From assembly GCA_016699535.1 (NCBI GenBank), contig CP064980.1, positions 3,914,001 through 3,978,000 of the forward strand: DNA of 64,000 bases, read 5' to 3'. The stretch is from Myxococcales bacterium (GTDB lineage Bacteria > Myxococcota_A > Polyangia > Polyangiales > GCA-016699535). The position numbers and the translations under genes are program-made. Shown piece after piece: positions 46,036-53,927 of the stretch. The notes under the pieces were generated by a model that saw only the letters and a program-made list of their open reading frames with translations, did no database searches and was not told where the DNA came from. How positions within the stretch are numbered: position 1 is the stretch's first letter; each line of letters starts with the position of its first letter.

Positions 46036-47316
46036 CTATAGGGCGACTAGGGGGTCGGTGGGGATGGATAGGAGGCGGCTTCTGATTTGGGCGATGAGGA
46101 AAATTGAGCCGGCCACGATCACTCTGCCCTGCTCGCCGGCTATGGTCTTGGCTTTTTCAAACGCTTGCTCGGGTGCTTCGGCTATCTCGCCTTCGCGCAA
46201 AGCACTGAGGTTCTGTGGACTTTGGCTGCGGGGCATGCCTGTGCTGCTAAAGACATGATGATCGATGACATCATCGAGTTTACTAAGGAGCGATTCAGCG
46301 TCTTTGTCCTTCATGCAAGCAAAGAGCAAAACAGTCGGGCCAGTTCTTCTTGGAATCTGCTTAAGATAGTTCGCAAGTGTTTGTGCGCCGTCGGGATTGT
46401 GCGCTGCATCCAAAATGATTTCTGGGGATTGATCGAAATGCTCCAAACGACCTGGCCAGTGCGTCTGCTTTAGACCCTGAACGATTTGCTGTTGGCCGAT
46501 CACAAAACCCTTCTTACAAAGCAACTTGGAACAAACATAGGCAAGCGCTGCATTTTGGTATTGATGCTCGCCAGCAAGGGAAAGCTTCTCTAGATTAAAT
46601 ACTTCACCGCCAAATGAGATGCTGCGTTTGCCTTGCTCGTTACAACGAAGCTTATAGGCCTCATTATAGCGTATCAACTCGACTTCTTTTTGCTTGGCCA
46701 CATCGGCAATCACCTCAAGTGCTTCGTGAGCTAAATTCCCAAGTACACAAGGCACGCCTTGCTTTAAGATCCCTGCTTTCTCTCTGGCTATCTCAGCCAA
46801 TGTGTGACCCAAAATCTGCGTATGGTCCAAAGCGACGTTCGTGATCACGCACAGTTCTGGTCGAAGCACGTTGGTGGCATCGAGCCGCCCACCTAAGCCA
46901 GTTTCAACAAAAACAATCTCGCATTTGGCATCGCGAAAACTCTCAAGAGCAATCGCGGTGATGGTCTCAAAAAAGCTTAGGGGCGGTTGCATGTCTTTCA
47001 TGGACTCCGCAAAATCGCTCATCCGCTCGGCGAATTCCTGATCCGAGATGGCTACGCCGCCAATACGGATGCGCTCGGTGACCTTATGCAAATGCGGCGA
47101 GGTACACAGGCCGGTTTTATAGCCCGCATAGCGAAACACTGATTCTAAAAAAGCAACGGTACTGCCTTTGCCGTTGGTGCCGGCAACGTGCACAACGCGC
47201 AGCGATCGATGCGCCTCTCCGCGAAGGTTAAGTAGCGCATCGATGCGTTCAAGACCTAGCTTGATACCTTGATGTTGCAGCGCATACAGAAAACGAACTG
47301 CGTTTGGATAGTCCAC
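46036..47316 (-). CDS. folC: Bifunctional folylpolyglutamate synthase / dihydrofolate synthase
   Basis: Adds glutamate to dihydropteroate and tetrahydrofolate. The 426-aa Mur-ligase fold shows the P-loop VAGTNGKGSTVAFLE, the ribityl-like stretch TSPHLHKVTERIRI, ITNVALDHTQILG and the C-terminal ILDAAHNPDGAQTL. It starts with GTG 47316, 6 bases after accD, so accD-folC form an operon. Confidence 0.96.
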   Translation of the reverse strand: MDYPNAVRFLYALQHQGIKLGLERIDALLNLRGEAHRSLRVVHVAGTNGKGSTVAFLESVFRYAGYKTGLCTSPHLHKVTERIRIGGVAISDQEFAERMSDFAESMKDMQPPLSFFETITAIALESFRDAKCEIVFVETGLGGRLDATNVLRPELCVITNVALDHTQILGHTLAEIAREKAGILKQGVPCVLGNLAHEALEVIADVAKQKEVELIRYNEAYKLRCNEQGKRSISFGGEVFNLEKLSLAGEHQYQNAALAYVCSKLLCKKGFVIGQQQIVQGLKQTHWPGRLEHFDQSPEIILDAAHNPDGAQTLANYLKQIPRRTGPTVLLFACMKDKDAESLLSKLDDVIDHHVFSSTGMPRSQSPQNLSALREGEIAEAPEQAFEKAKTIAGEQGRVIVAGSIFLIAQIRSRLLSIPTDPLVAL

Positions 47317-47322
47317 GGGTGC

Positions 47323-48174
47323 TTAGTCGAGTAAATGCCGAAGCACGCGCGCAATGGTGTCACGCATTTCATGGCGAGAGGCGATGATATCAATCATGCC
47401 GTGTTCTTTGAGAAACTCCGCACGTTGAAAGCCGTCGGGCAATTTTTGCCGAATGGTGGTTTCGATGACGCGTTGACCTGCAAAGCCAATAAGCGCGTTC
47501 GGCTCAGCGATGTTTACGTCGCCTAAAAAGGCAAAACTTGCAGCAACACCACCCGTAGTCGGATCCAAAAGCACACTAACAAAAGGCATCTTCACTTCGC
47601 GCAGCCTGCCCAGCGCTGAGACCGTTTTGGCCATTTGCATCAAAGAAAGCACACCCTCTTGCATACGTGCCCCACCCGAGGATGAAAGCAACACCACTGG
47701 CTGCTTTTTATCGACGCCACGTTCAACCATACGCGTGATTTTCTCCCCAACCACCGAACCCATGGAACCGCCCATGTAGCGAAACAAAAACGCGCCAATC
47801 TGAATGCTGCGTTCTTCAAGCAAACCACTGCCTACCATGATGGCATCTTTGACACCGGACTTTTTTTGTGCAGCTTTGATACGATCCCCGTATGGCTTGG
47901 AATCGACAAAGCCGAGCGCATCGACTGGACTTAGTCCAGCATCCTCTTCTTTAAAAGAATCGGGATCCAACAAAAGCTCGATCCATTCTTCACCACTTAA
48001 GCGATAGTGATAGCCACACTTGGGACACACTTCGCTGTTGGTGACATAGTGATCGGAGTGACAGGTGTATCCACAACCGTTGCAGCGACGAAATACACCC
48101 TCACCAAGCGTGCGCTTTTCTTCGCCCTCTTGATGAGTAACTTTGGTTTTCTCAAAACGAGCCATTAGCCGCAT
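47323..48174 (-). CDS. accD: Acetyl-CoA carboxylase carboxyltransferase subunit beta
   Basis: Beta half of the carboxyltransferase that makes malonyl-CoA for fatty acid synthesis. The N-terminal four-Cys zinc ribbon (CNGCGYTCHSDH, CPKCGYHYRL) is intact and the crotonase-fold core has LLSSSGGARMQEG and DPTTGGVAASF. 283 aa is standard. Two ATGs (48174 and 48165) precede RFEKTKV; neither has a strong ribosome-binding site. Regulatory sequences lie 57-124 nt upstream (separate entries). accA is not in the window. Confidence 0.96.
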   Translation of the reverse strand: MRLMARFEKTKVTHQEGEEKRTLGEGVFRRCNGCGYTCHSDHYVTNSEVCPKCGYHYRLSGEEWIELLLDPDSFKEEDAGLSPVDALGFVDSKPYGDRIKAAQKKSGVKDAIMVGSGLLEERSIQIGAFLFRYMGGSMGSVVGEKITRMVERGVDKKQPVVLLSSSGGARMQEGVLSLMQMAKTVSALGRLREVKMPFVSVLLDPTTGGVAASFAFLGDVNIAEPNALIGFAGQRVIETTIRQKLPDGFQRAEFLKEHGMIDIIASRHEMRDTIARVLRHLLD

Positions 48175-48230
48175 CGATTAGCACAAAGCCGGCCCAACTC
48201 AAAAGCCAAGCGTCACGGATAAGCTAAACA

Positions 48231-48298
48231 TGCCAACTTTAGCATGTTTACTGCCTGTAAAACGCCAAAACTGTCGATTTTACGGATAAAAACTGCCA
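48231..48298 (-). promoter_or_regulatory. Composite regulatory region upstream of accD
   Basis: Two motifs, in plus-strand view. TGCCAA-CT-TTAGCA (48231-48244) matches with one mismatch the palindrome TGCCAA-N2-TTGGCA found at 32237 and 59038. GCCAAAACTGTC-N16-ACTGCCA (48264-48298) is matched exactly, with identical spacing, at 59008-59042. Read toward accD, the half-site (T/C/A)GRCAGT recurs at 48298, 48276 and 48256, that is every 20-22 bp. This pattern fits a regulator binding one face of the DNA. Confidence 0.55.
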
Positions 48299-49099
48299 TC
48301 AGGACCTATCCAGACTATGGGCGCGAGGCAAAATTACCGATAACTGCCTTCCAGAAGCCTGCCCATCGCGGCGATAGGAAAAAAAGCGCTGGGGCTCGCA
48401 CATCGTGCAACCACCGACATCATCAATAAAGTTTTGCTTTATTCCCGCCCGGCTAATTTGCTCTAGGAGTATTTTTTTTAGGTCCAGCAAAAATTTATCG
48501 CCTTTAGCTTGTGTGGCTTGATAAATAAGCGGAGATGAAGAAAAGTGCTGCACTACCTCGCCGCCCACCTCAAAACAACAAGAACGAATATGCGGCCCAA
48601 TGGCCACACGCAAAGCAGTGCTCTGCACATTAAGATTCTGCAATCGTGAAATCGTAGCAAGAACGATCTGAGCGCGTACACCTCGCCAACCAGCATGGAC
48701 TGCCGCTACACCACTTCCGTCTTCGCTCGCAAAAAGTAAGGGCACGCAATCTGCGGTGCGCACCGCCACGGCAAGCGTCGGCTTTTGACTGATAAGCGCA
48801 TCGCCTTGTTGGCTTCGAAATTGCACGGGGTCTAACTTCGCATCAACCACCACAACGGTATCGCTATGCACTTGGCTTAGCTCGTAGAGTTTACTCGTTT
48901 CATAACCCACAGCCTGAGCAAGCGATGCGTAGTTTTTCTCAACGCTAGCGGCTTCGTCACCCACGCTACGCGCCAAGTTCAAACTATCAAAGGGAGCTTT
49001 GCTAAAACCACCTTGGCGGGTTGAAAAAGCGTGTGAAATCCCCATCTCATCGAAGAGCTTGGAACGCAAAAGAACGGGCTGCGAGTTTACATTGCGCAT
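48299..49099 (-). CDS. pgeF: Peptidoglycan editing factor / multicopper polyphenol oxidase-like (YfiH family)
   Basis: A 266-aa protein of the DUF152/YfiH family, which removes misplaced L-Ser from peptidoglycan precursors or acts as a purine-nucleoside phosphorylase. The conserved His/Cys sites are present: HAFSTRQGGFS, ELSQVHSDTVVVVD, RTADCVPLLFA, VAAVHAGWRG and PHIRSCCFEV. Its stop lies just next to the accD regulatory region. Confidence 0.92.
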   Translation of the reverse strand: MRNVNSQPVLLRSKLFDEMGISHAFSTRQGGFSKAPFDSLNLARSVGDEAASVEKNYASLAQAVGYETSKLYELSQVHSDTVVVVDAKLDPVQFRSQQGDALISQKPTLAVAVRTADCVPLLFASEDGSGVAAVHAGWRGVRAQIVLATISRLQNLNVQSTALRVAIGPHIRSCCFEVGGEVVQHFSSSPLIYQATQAKGDKFLLDLKKILLEQISRAGIKQNFIDDVGGCTMCEPQRFFSYRRDGQASGRQLSVILPRAHSLDRS

Positions 49100-49175
49100 C
49101 GCACCGCAACATACTACTGTGCTTCGCCTAAAGAAATGCCGTCATGGCAAGCACTGTTTTTAGGAAGGTTTTAAT

Positions 49176-49604
49176 ATGGCATATCAATTTCCGTCACCTG
49201 AATGGACCGCAGCTTACAAAGACGCTGTCAACGCCAATCAAGCCTACGAGCAAGCTTCAGCGGACTGGACCCACGGTGCAGTTGCCATGGTCGTCAAAGC
49301 AGACAAAGCCATAGGCCTCGAAAACGATGCAGCCATGCTCCTTGATGTCCATCAAGGCAAGTGCCGCAATACCGAATATTTTACGAATGCTGAACAAGCC
49401 AAGAACAAAGCCGCCTTTGTGATTGAAGCTCCCTATCCTCTCTGGAAAGAGGTCGTGCAAGGTAAGGTTGAGCCGATCAAAGCCATGATGCAAAACAAGC
49501 TCAAACTCACCAAAGGCGCTTTGCCAACCATGATTCGCTACGTCGAAGGATCAAAACAGCTGGTGCAAAGCGCAAGTCAGGTACCCACCGAATTCGTTGC
49601 TTAG
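49176..49604 (+). CDS. SCP2-like sterol/lipid-binding domain protein
   Basis: A 142-aa single-domain protein resembling the sterol carrier protein 2 (SCP2) fold: FPSPEWTAAYKDAVNANQAYE at the N-terminus, the beta strands around LLDVHQGKCRNTEYF, AAFVIEAPYPLWKEVVQGK, and the helix KLTKGALPTMIRYVEGSKQLV. AGGAAGG precedes the ATG. It is one of two adjacent small genes of this type. A lipid or acyl-CoA ligand is inferred from the family only. Confidence 0.75.
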   Translation: MAYQFPSPEWTAAYKDAVNANQAYEQASADWTHGAVAMVVKADKAIGLENDAAMLLDVHQGKCRNTEYFTNAEQAKNKAAFVIEAPYPLWKEVVQGKVEPIKAMMQNKLKLTKGALPTMIRYVEGSKQLVQSASQVPTEFVA

Positions 49605-49618
49605 GAAACTGTGACAGC

Positions 49619-50047
49619 ATGAACAGCATCGAACTCGACCCTGACGCAGAGCAAAACGGTTTAGCTTTAATCCTGTCGGAGCTTTTGAAAAACAACATCG
49701 AGACCGATACAAGCAAAGCCAACATCTTCGAGCAAATGCTTGGCTCAGTGGCAATCGTCGCTGAAGATGCACAAGTAGCTCTTACTTTGGTGTTTCAAAA
49801 GGGACGGTTACGCATCTACGACGGAATCTACAGCATCCCGGATATTGCGGTGCGAGCGAGCAGTGAAGACATCACCAATCTATCCTTGATTGAATCGCTG
49901 CCCTATTTCGGACTTCCAGACTTGCGAAAGCCCACAGCGCAAGGCGTCCTAAAACGCTTGTTCAAAGGCCAAATTCGCCTCCACGGCATCCTCAACCACT
50001 TTAAACTCTTCACCCAGTTCGGTGACATCATGGCCGTAAGCCACTAA
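49619..50047 (+). CDS. Second SCP2-like protein
   Basis: A 142-aa protein that follows the first SCP2-like gene after 14 bases. The part VALTLVFQKGRLRIYDGIYS, LPYFGLPDLRKPTAQGVLK and GQIRLHGILNHFKLFTQFG resembles the strand-helix layout of an SCP2 fold more weakly than its neighbour. Sequence similarity to that neighbour is not obvious, so this may be a distant paralogue or a different lipid-binding domain. The stop is followed by the repeat array. Confidence 0.6.
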   Translation: MNSIELDPDAEQNGLALILSELLKNNIETDTSKANIFEQMLGSVAIVAEDAQVALTLVFQKGRLRIYDGIYSIPDIAVRASSEDITNLSLIESLPYFGLPDLRKPTAQGVLKRLFKGQIRLHGILNHFKLFTQFGDIMAVSH

Positions 50048-50062
50048 CCCGCACAAGCAAAA

Positions 50063-50712
50063 CAGCGGTACAAACAGTCAAAGCTAAAGAGCAAACCAAT
50101 TCCAAAATCAGCTACCCAATCACCCCGCGAGCAGCGCGAGCCCGCAGGGGAGGGAGCCGACGCACGAAGTGCGCTCGGGAGGGGAGACGCGTATCTCCCC
50201 TCTTTGGAGCGCTGCTGTGCAGCGGTACAAACAGTCAAAGCTAAAGAGCAAACCAATTTCAAAATCAGCTAGCCCAATCACCCCGCGAGCAGCGCGAGCC
50301 CGCAGGGGAGGGAGCCGACGCACGAAGTGCGCTCGGGAGGGGAGACGCGTATCTCCCCTCTTTGGAGCGCTGCCACGCAGCGGTACAAACTGTTAAAGCC
50401 AACAACTAAACCAATCCCAAAATTACCTACCCAACCACCCCGCGAGCAACGCGAGCCCGCTGGGGAGGGAGCCGACGCGCAAAGCGCGTTCGGGAGGGAG
50501 ACGCGTATCTCCCCTCTTTGGAGCGCTGCCACGCAGCGGTACAAACTGTTAAAGCCAACAACTAAACCAATCCCAAAATTACCTACCCAACCCCCCCGCG
50601 AGCAACGCGAGCCCGCTGGGGAGGGAGCCGACGCGCAAAGCGCGTTCGGGAGGGGATTCACGTGAATCCCCTCTTTGGAGCGCTGCTGTGCAGCGGTCCA
50701 AACAGTTAAAGC
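50063..50712. repeat. Tandem array of structured 157-bp repeats
   Basis: Four complete units begin at 50063, 50220, 50378 and 50534 (156-158 bp each), followed by a partial unit from 50691. Every unit starts near CAGCGGTAC and carries the same ordered hairpins: a CGCG...CGCG stem, CGCAC-GAA-GTGCG or CGCGC-AAA-GCGCG, GGGGAGA-CGCGTA-TCTCCCC or GGGGATTCAC/GTGAATCCCC, and GCTGC-TGT/CAC-GCAGC. The changes between units preserve pairing. The array lies immediately downstream of tRNA-Leu in transcription order. Open frames through it on both strands look fortuitous. Confidence 0.8.
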
Positions 50713-50733
50713 CAAACCCAAAGAGAAAATTAG

Positions 50734-50816
50734 TGCGGACGAGAGGACTTGAACCTCCACGGGGTTTCCCCACTAGATCCTTAGTCTAGCGCGTATGCCA
50801 GTTCCGCCACGTCCGC
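50734..50816 (-). tRNA. tRNA-Leu(AAG)
   Basis: An 83-nt class II tRNA: acceptor GCGGACG/CGTCCGC with discriminator A, a long variable arm GGGG-AAA-CCCC, and a T-arm GGAGG-TTCAAGT-CCTCT. The anticodon stem CTAGA/TCTAG closes the loop CTAAGGA, so bases 34-36 are AAG with U33 and G37. No CCA is encoded. An A34 leucine tRNA is uncommon in bacteria and would need deamination to inosine to read CUC. Confidence 0.93.
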
Positions 50817-50849
50817 AACCTAAGCCGATACCTCGGCACAGCGGCACGG

Positions 50850-50877
50850 ACAGTACTTCTCCGGAGCCTAATGTCAA
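50850..50877 (-). promoter_or_regulatory. Predicted tRNA-Leu promoter
   Basis: On the minus strand TTGACA (50877-50872), a 16-bp spacer and TACTGT (50855-50850). The predicted transcript start is about 27 nt before the tRNA 5' end, a sensible leader length. Confidence 0.55.
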
Positions 50878-50885
50878 GGACTTCA

Positions 50886-50915
50886 AGGTGAATCGCCATT
50901 TGCTGGGATTCACCT
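50886..50915. repeat. 9-bp stem hairpin upstream of the roadblock gene
   Basis: AGGTGAATC, 12-nt loop, GATTCACCT: a perfect inverted repeat between the divergent tRNA-Leu and roadblock genes. It has no T-tract and could be an operator or leader stem. Confidence 0.4.
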
Positions 50916-50966
50916 CGAAAATAGGATAAGGTGGTTTTGACGAATTTGGGCCATTAAGGAGGCTAA

Positions 50967-51347
50967 ATGCAGACCGATACCGCGCAGTCACTCAGCGGCA
51001 TATTAAAAAGCGTTGTGGATAGAACTTCGGGCAGCGTCTCGGGTCTGCTCATGGACTTTGATGGCCTTCCAGTCGAGCACTACGTTAGGGACAATAGCAA
51101 AGTCGACGCAGAAACCATCGGCGCCGAGTACAGCGTGGTGCTGTCTCAAATCCGTAAAGCTGCTGAAATGCTCGATGCTGGATCTGCACGCGAAGTTGCT
51201 ATCCAAGCCGAACGTCTTACCACCATCATTCGCCTATTAAACGACGACTACTTCGTTGCAATTTCACTATTGCCGGGAGGAAATATCGGTAAGGCGCGCT
51301 TCTTACTTCGCACTGTTGAAGAACAATTGTTGGCAGCCTTGAGGTGA
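50967..51347 (+). CDS. Roadblock/LC7 domain protein
   Basis: A 126-aa single-domain protein (residues about 10-120). SLSGILKSVVDRTSGSVSG with LLMDFDGLPVEHYV opens the domain, and AEYSVVLSQIRKAAEMLDAG and IIRLLNDDYFVAISLLPGGN follow. In Myxococcota such proteins (MglB type and others) regulate small GTPases in polarity or motility. The length and sequence are not specific enough to call MglB and no MglA gene is adjacent. AAGGAGG lies before the ATG. Confidence 0.85.
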   Translation: MQTDTAQSLSGILKSVVDRTSGSVSGLLMDFDGLPVEHYVRDNSKVDAETIGAEYSVVLSQIRKAAEMLDAGSAREVAIQAERLTTIIRLLNDDYFVAISLLPGGNIGKARFLLRTVEEQLLAALR

Positions 51348-51354
51348 AACACAC

Positions 51355-51819
51355 ATGGCAGCTCAATCGTCGTTAAAAATTCTGGTCCTGCATGGGCCTA
51401 ACCTTAATCTATTGGGTAGCCGCGAGCCTGAGATCTACGGGCGTGAAACACTTAAAACAATTGATGCCCAGCTAAAAACGATCGCCAAACAGTTCAAGGT
51501 GAGCTTAACGTGCAAACAATCAAACCACGAAGGTGTCTTGATTGATCTTATCCAGCAAGCACCTAAGCAATTTGCTGGACTTTTAATCAATCTCGGCGCC
51601 TTCACCCACACTTCTCTCGCTCTTGCCGATGCCCTCAGCGCGGTGGCTTTACCCTACGTTGAAGTGCATTTATCCAATATCTTCAGTCGTGAAGCACTGC
51701 GTCATGACTCATTAACTGCTGTAAATTCCGTAGGATTTGTTGCTGGATTCGCTTCGAACAGTTACCCCCTTGGCTTACGCGGCCTAATTGATTATTTGAA
51801 GGCTCCTAATCGAAAGTAA
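51355..51819 (+). CDS. aroQ: 3-dehydroquinate dehydratase, type II
   Basis: Third step of the shikimate pathway. The 154-aa protein shows ILVLHGPNLNLLGSREPEIYG at the N-terminus, KQSNHEGVLIDLIQQA with the catalytic Tyr/His region, GLLINLGAFTHTSLALADAL, and VEVHLSNIFSREALRHDS. It follows the roadblock gene after 7 bases and precedes accB by 7. Confidence 0.96.
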   Translation: MAAQSSLKILVLHGPNLNLLGSREPEIYGRETLKTIDAQLKTIAKQFKVSLTCKQSNHEGVLIDLIQQAPKQFAGLLINLGAFTHTSLALADALSAVALPYVEVHLSNIFSREALRHDSLTAVNSVGFVAGFASNSYPLGLRGLIDYLKAPNRK

Positions 51820-51826
51820 AAGCCTC

Positions 51827-52315
51827 ATGGAAATCGATCTAAAACAAATCAAAGACTTGATGCGGGCTATCCGCCAACACAACATTAGTGAACTTGAAAT
51901 CAGCCAAGGCGAAGAGAGTATTCGTTTACGACGCGATCCAGCAGAGGGGGCCGTCGCTGGGCCAGGCTCAAGTGTAGCCCCTCCCGCTCCTAGCATACCG
52001 CCACCGGCTGCAGTTCCGAGCCAAGCAGTCGAGCCCACTGCCAGCGAGACAGGCGACTTTATCGTCTCGCCATTTGTGGGCACCTTCTATGCATGTCCAG
52101 CGCCTGATGCTCCCTCCTTCATCCAAAAAGGCCAAGAGTTTAAAGCCGGGCAAGTTCTGTGCATTGTCGAAGCGATGAAACTGATGAACGAGATTGAAGC
52201 TGAATTCGACGGTACCTTACTCGAGGTTTTGATCGAGAACGGAAAACCCGTTGAATTTGGTGACAAACTTTTCGAATTAAAAAACGCTAGGCGACGCGAT
52301 TACCATGTTCCGTAA
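51827..52315 (+). CDS. accB: Biotin carboxyl carrier protein of acetyl-CoA carboxylase
   Basis: Carries biotin between the carboxylase and carboxyltransferase. The 162-aa protein has the N-terminal IKDLMRAIRQHNISELEISQG, an Ala/Pro-rich linker, and a C-terminal biotinyl domain with the lysine in VEAMKLMNEIEA. Its stop overlaps the accC start by 11 bases, so the two are translationally coupled. Confidence 0.96.
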   Translation: MEIDLKQIKDLMRAIRQHNISELEISQGEESIRLRRDPAEGAVAGPGSSVAPPAPSIPPPAAVPSQAVEPTASETGDFIVSPFVGTFYACPAPDAPSFIQKGQEFKAGQVLCIVEAMKLMNEIEAEFDGTLLEVLIENGKPVEFGDKLFELKNARRRDYHVP

Positions 52316-53672
52316 GATTCTTATTGCTAACCGGGGAGAAATCGCCCTTCGTATTATCCGCGCATGTCGCGAGCTTGGCATCTCAACGGTCGCCGTCCAT
52401 AGCGACGTAGATGAGAAAGCTTTGCACGTACGTTTTGCCGACGAAGCAGTGTGTATTGGTCCAGGGCCTGCACCTTTGAGTTATCTCAATATCCCGGCCA
52501 TCATCGCTGCCGCTGAAATCAGTGGCGCCGATGCGGTCCATCCTGGCTATGGTTTTCTCTCGGAGAACCCTGAATTTGCCTCAATCTGCGGGGAATGTGG
52601 CCTCACCTTTATTGGGCCCTCCCCACAAAACATGAAGCAGTGGGGAAACAAGGTCGAGGCGCGCAAACTCGCTACGCGTCTAGGTATTCCTCTCGCGCAA
52701 GGCTCTGACACCCTAAAAAACGCTCAGGATGCGGCAACTCAAGCTAAAGCTGTCGGTTTTCCAGTCATGCTCAAAGCAGCGGGTGGTGGTGGTGGTCGCG
52801 GCATGCATATTATTCGCAATGAAGAGCAAATGCTCCGCGTGTTTCCTTCCGCCCAAGCCGAAGCGCTTGCTGGTTTTGGCAATGGTGATTTGTACTGCGA
52901 ACGTTTTGTAGAAGAGCCTCGACACATCGAGTTCCAAGTAGCCTGCGATGGCAAAGGCATCACGCGTGTTTTAGGAGAGCGTGAGTGCTCCATTCAACGC
53001 CGACATCAGAAGCTGGTCGAAGAAGCGCCAAGTGTTGCCGTCTCCGAGGAGCTGCGAGCCGACATGGCAGCGACGATCACACGCGCCATGAACGAAAGCG
53101 CCTATCAATCCCTGGGAACCCTTGAGTTTCTCATGGACGAAAAAGGCGAGTTAAGTTTCATGGAGATGAACACTCGCGTGCAGGTGGAGCATCCTGTCAC
53201 CGAACTTGTAACGGGTGTGGATTTGGTGGTTGAGCAAATTCGTATCGCAGCAGGTGAAGCCATGACAATTCCTGATACCCATCTCACCCCACGTGGTCAT
53301 GCCATTGAGTGTCGCATCAATGCAGAAGATCCAAAAACCTTTGCACCCTCTCCGGGGCTTATCACCGAATACTATCCGCCAGGCGGAGCTGGCATTCGCG
53401 TCGATAGCGGCATTTATGGCGGCTGGAAAGTACCGCCACACTACGATTCGCTCCTCGCCAAGATAATTTCTTACGGCAACAATCGTGAACAAGCCATTGC
53501 TCGAATGAAACGGGCTTTAGGTGAAACGATTATTACCGGGATCAAAACCAATATTGCGCTCCATGAGTTCTTCTTGGATCAGCCCCATTTTCGCTCCGGG
53601 GACATATCAACGCGCTTTGTCGAGCGTCTTGACTTCAGTAAGATGCCTGAAGCCCAATCCTCAAAAGGCTAG
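52305..53672 (+). CDS. accC: Acetyl-CoA carboxylase, biotin carboxylase subunit
   Basis: ATP-dependent carboxylation of biotin on AccB. The 455-aa protein is complete: KILIANRGEIALRIIRACRE, VHPGYGFLSENPEFA, the glycine-rich ATP loop MLKAAGGGGGRGMHI, RDCSIQRRHQK-type LGERECSIQRRHQKLVEEAP, MEMNTRVQVEHPVTELVTG, and the C-terminal HAIECRINAEDP. AccBC are supplied here, AccD elsewhere in the window. Confidence 0.97.
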   Translation: MFRKILIANRGEIALRIIRACRELGISTVAVHSDVDEKALHVRFADEAVCIGPGPAPLSYLNIPAIIAAAEISGADAVHPGYGFLSENPEFASICGECGLTFIGPSPQNMKQWGNKVEARKLATRLGIPLAQGSDTLKNAQDAATQAKAVGFPVMLKAAGGGGGRGMHIIRNEEQMLRVFPSAQAEALAGFGNGDLYCERFVEEPRHIEFQVACDGKGITRVLGERECSIQRRHQKLVEEAPSVAVSEELRADMAATITRAMNESAYQSLGTLEFLMDEKGELSFMEMNTRVQVEHPVTELVTGVDLVVEQIRIAAGEAMTIPDTHLTPRGHAIECRINAEDPKTFAPSPGLITEYYPPGGAGIRVDSGIYGGWKVPPHYDSLLAKIISYGNNREQAIARMKRALGETIITGIKTNIALHEFFLDQPHFRSGDISTRFVERLDFSKMPEAQSSKG

Positions 53673-53927
53673 AATCGTTGATAATTTTTAGATGAACGCT
53701 GTTTTAAACTAAGCGCATCAGCGGTTCGACGATAAACACAGAGTGCTTTTGTAGGTAGTTATCGGGAAAAAGCTCACTCAGGCGTGCGAACGTAAGGCCG
53801 TCGGAAGTCTTGACCCTTTAGAAGCGAAACCCGTAAACTATAGACAAAACAAGCAAAACTAAGGAATTGGCGCCGCGATGAGAGAAAAGAACTCTCTTAC
53901 TTCGAGATCTGCGCGCACGAAGAAATT

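Noticed and set aside
50063..50712. CRISPR array
   Set aside because: The repeat period is about 157 bp, the whole unit is conserved and there are no unique spacers or cas genes.
50044..50773. Several overlapping open frames on both strands of the repeat array
   Set aside because: They arise from the repeated GC-rich hairpins, have no starts with ribosome-binding sites, and change frame from unit to unit.
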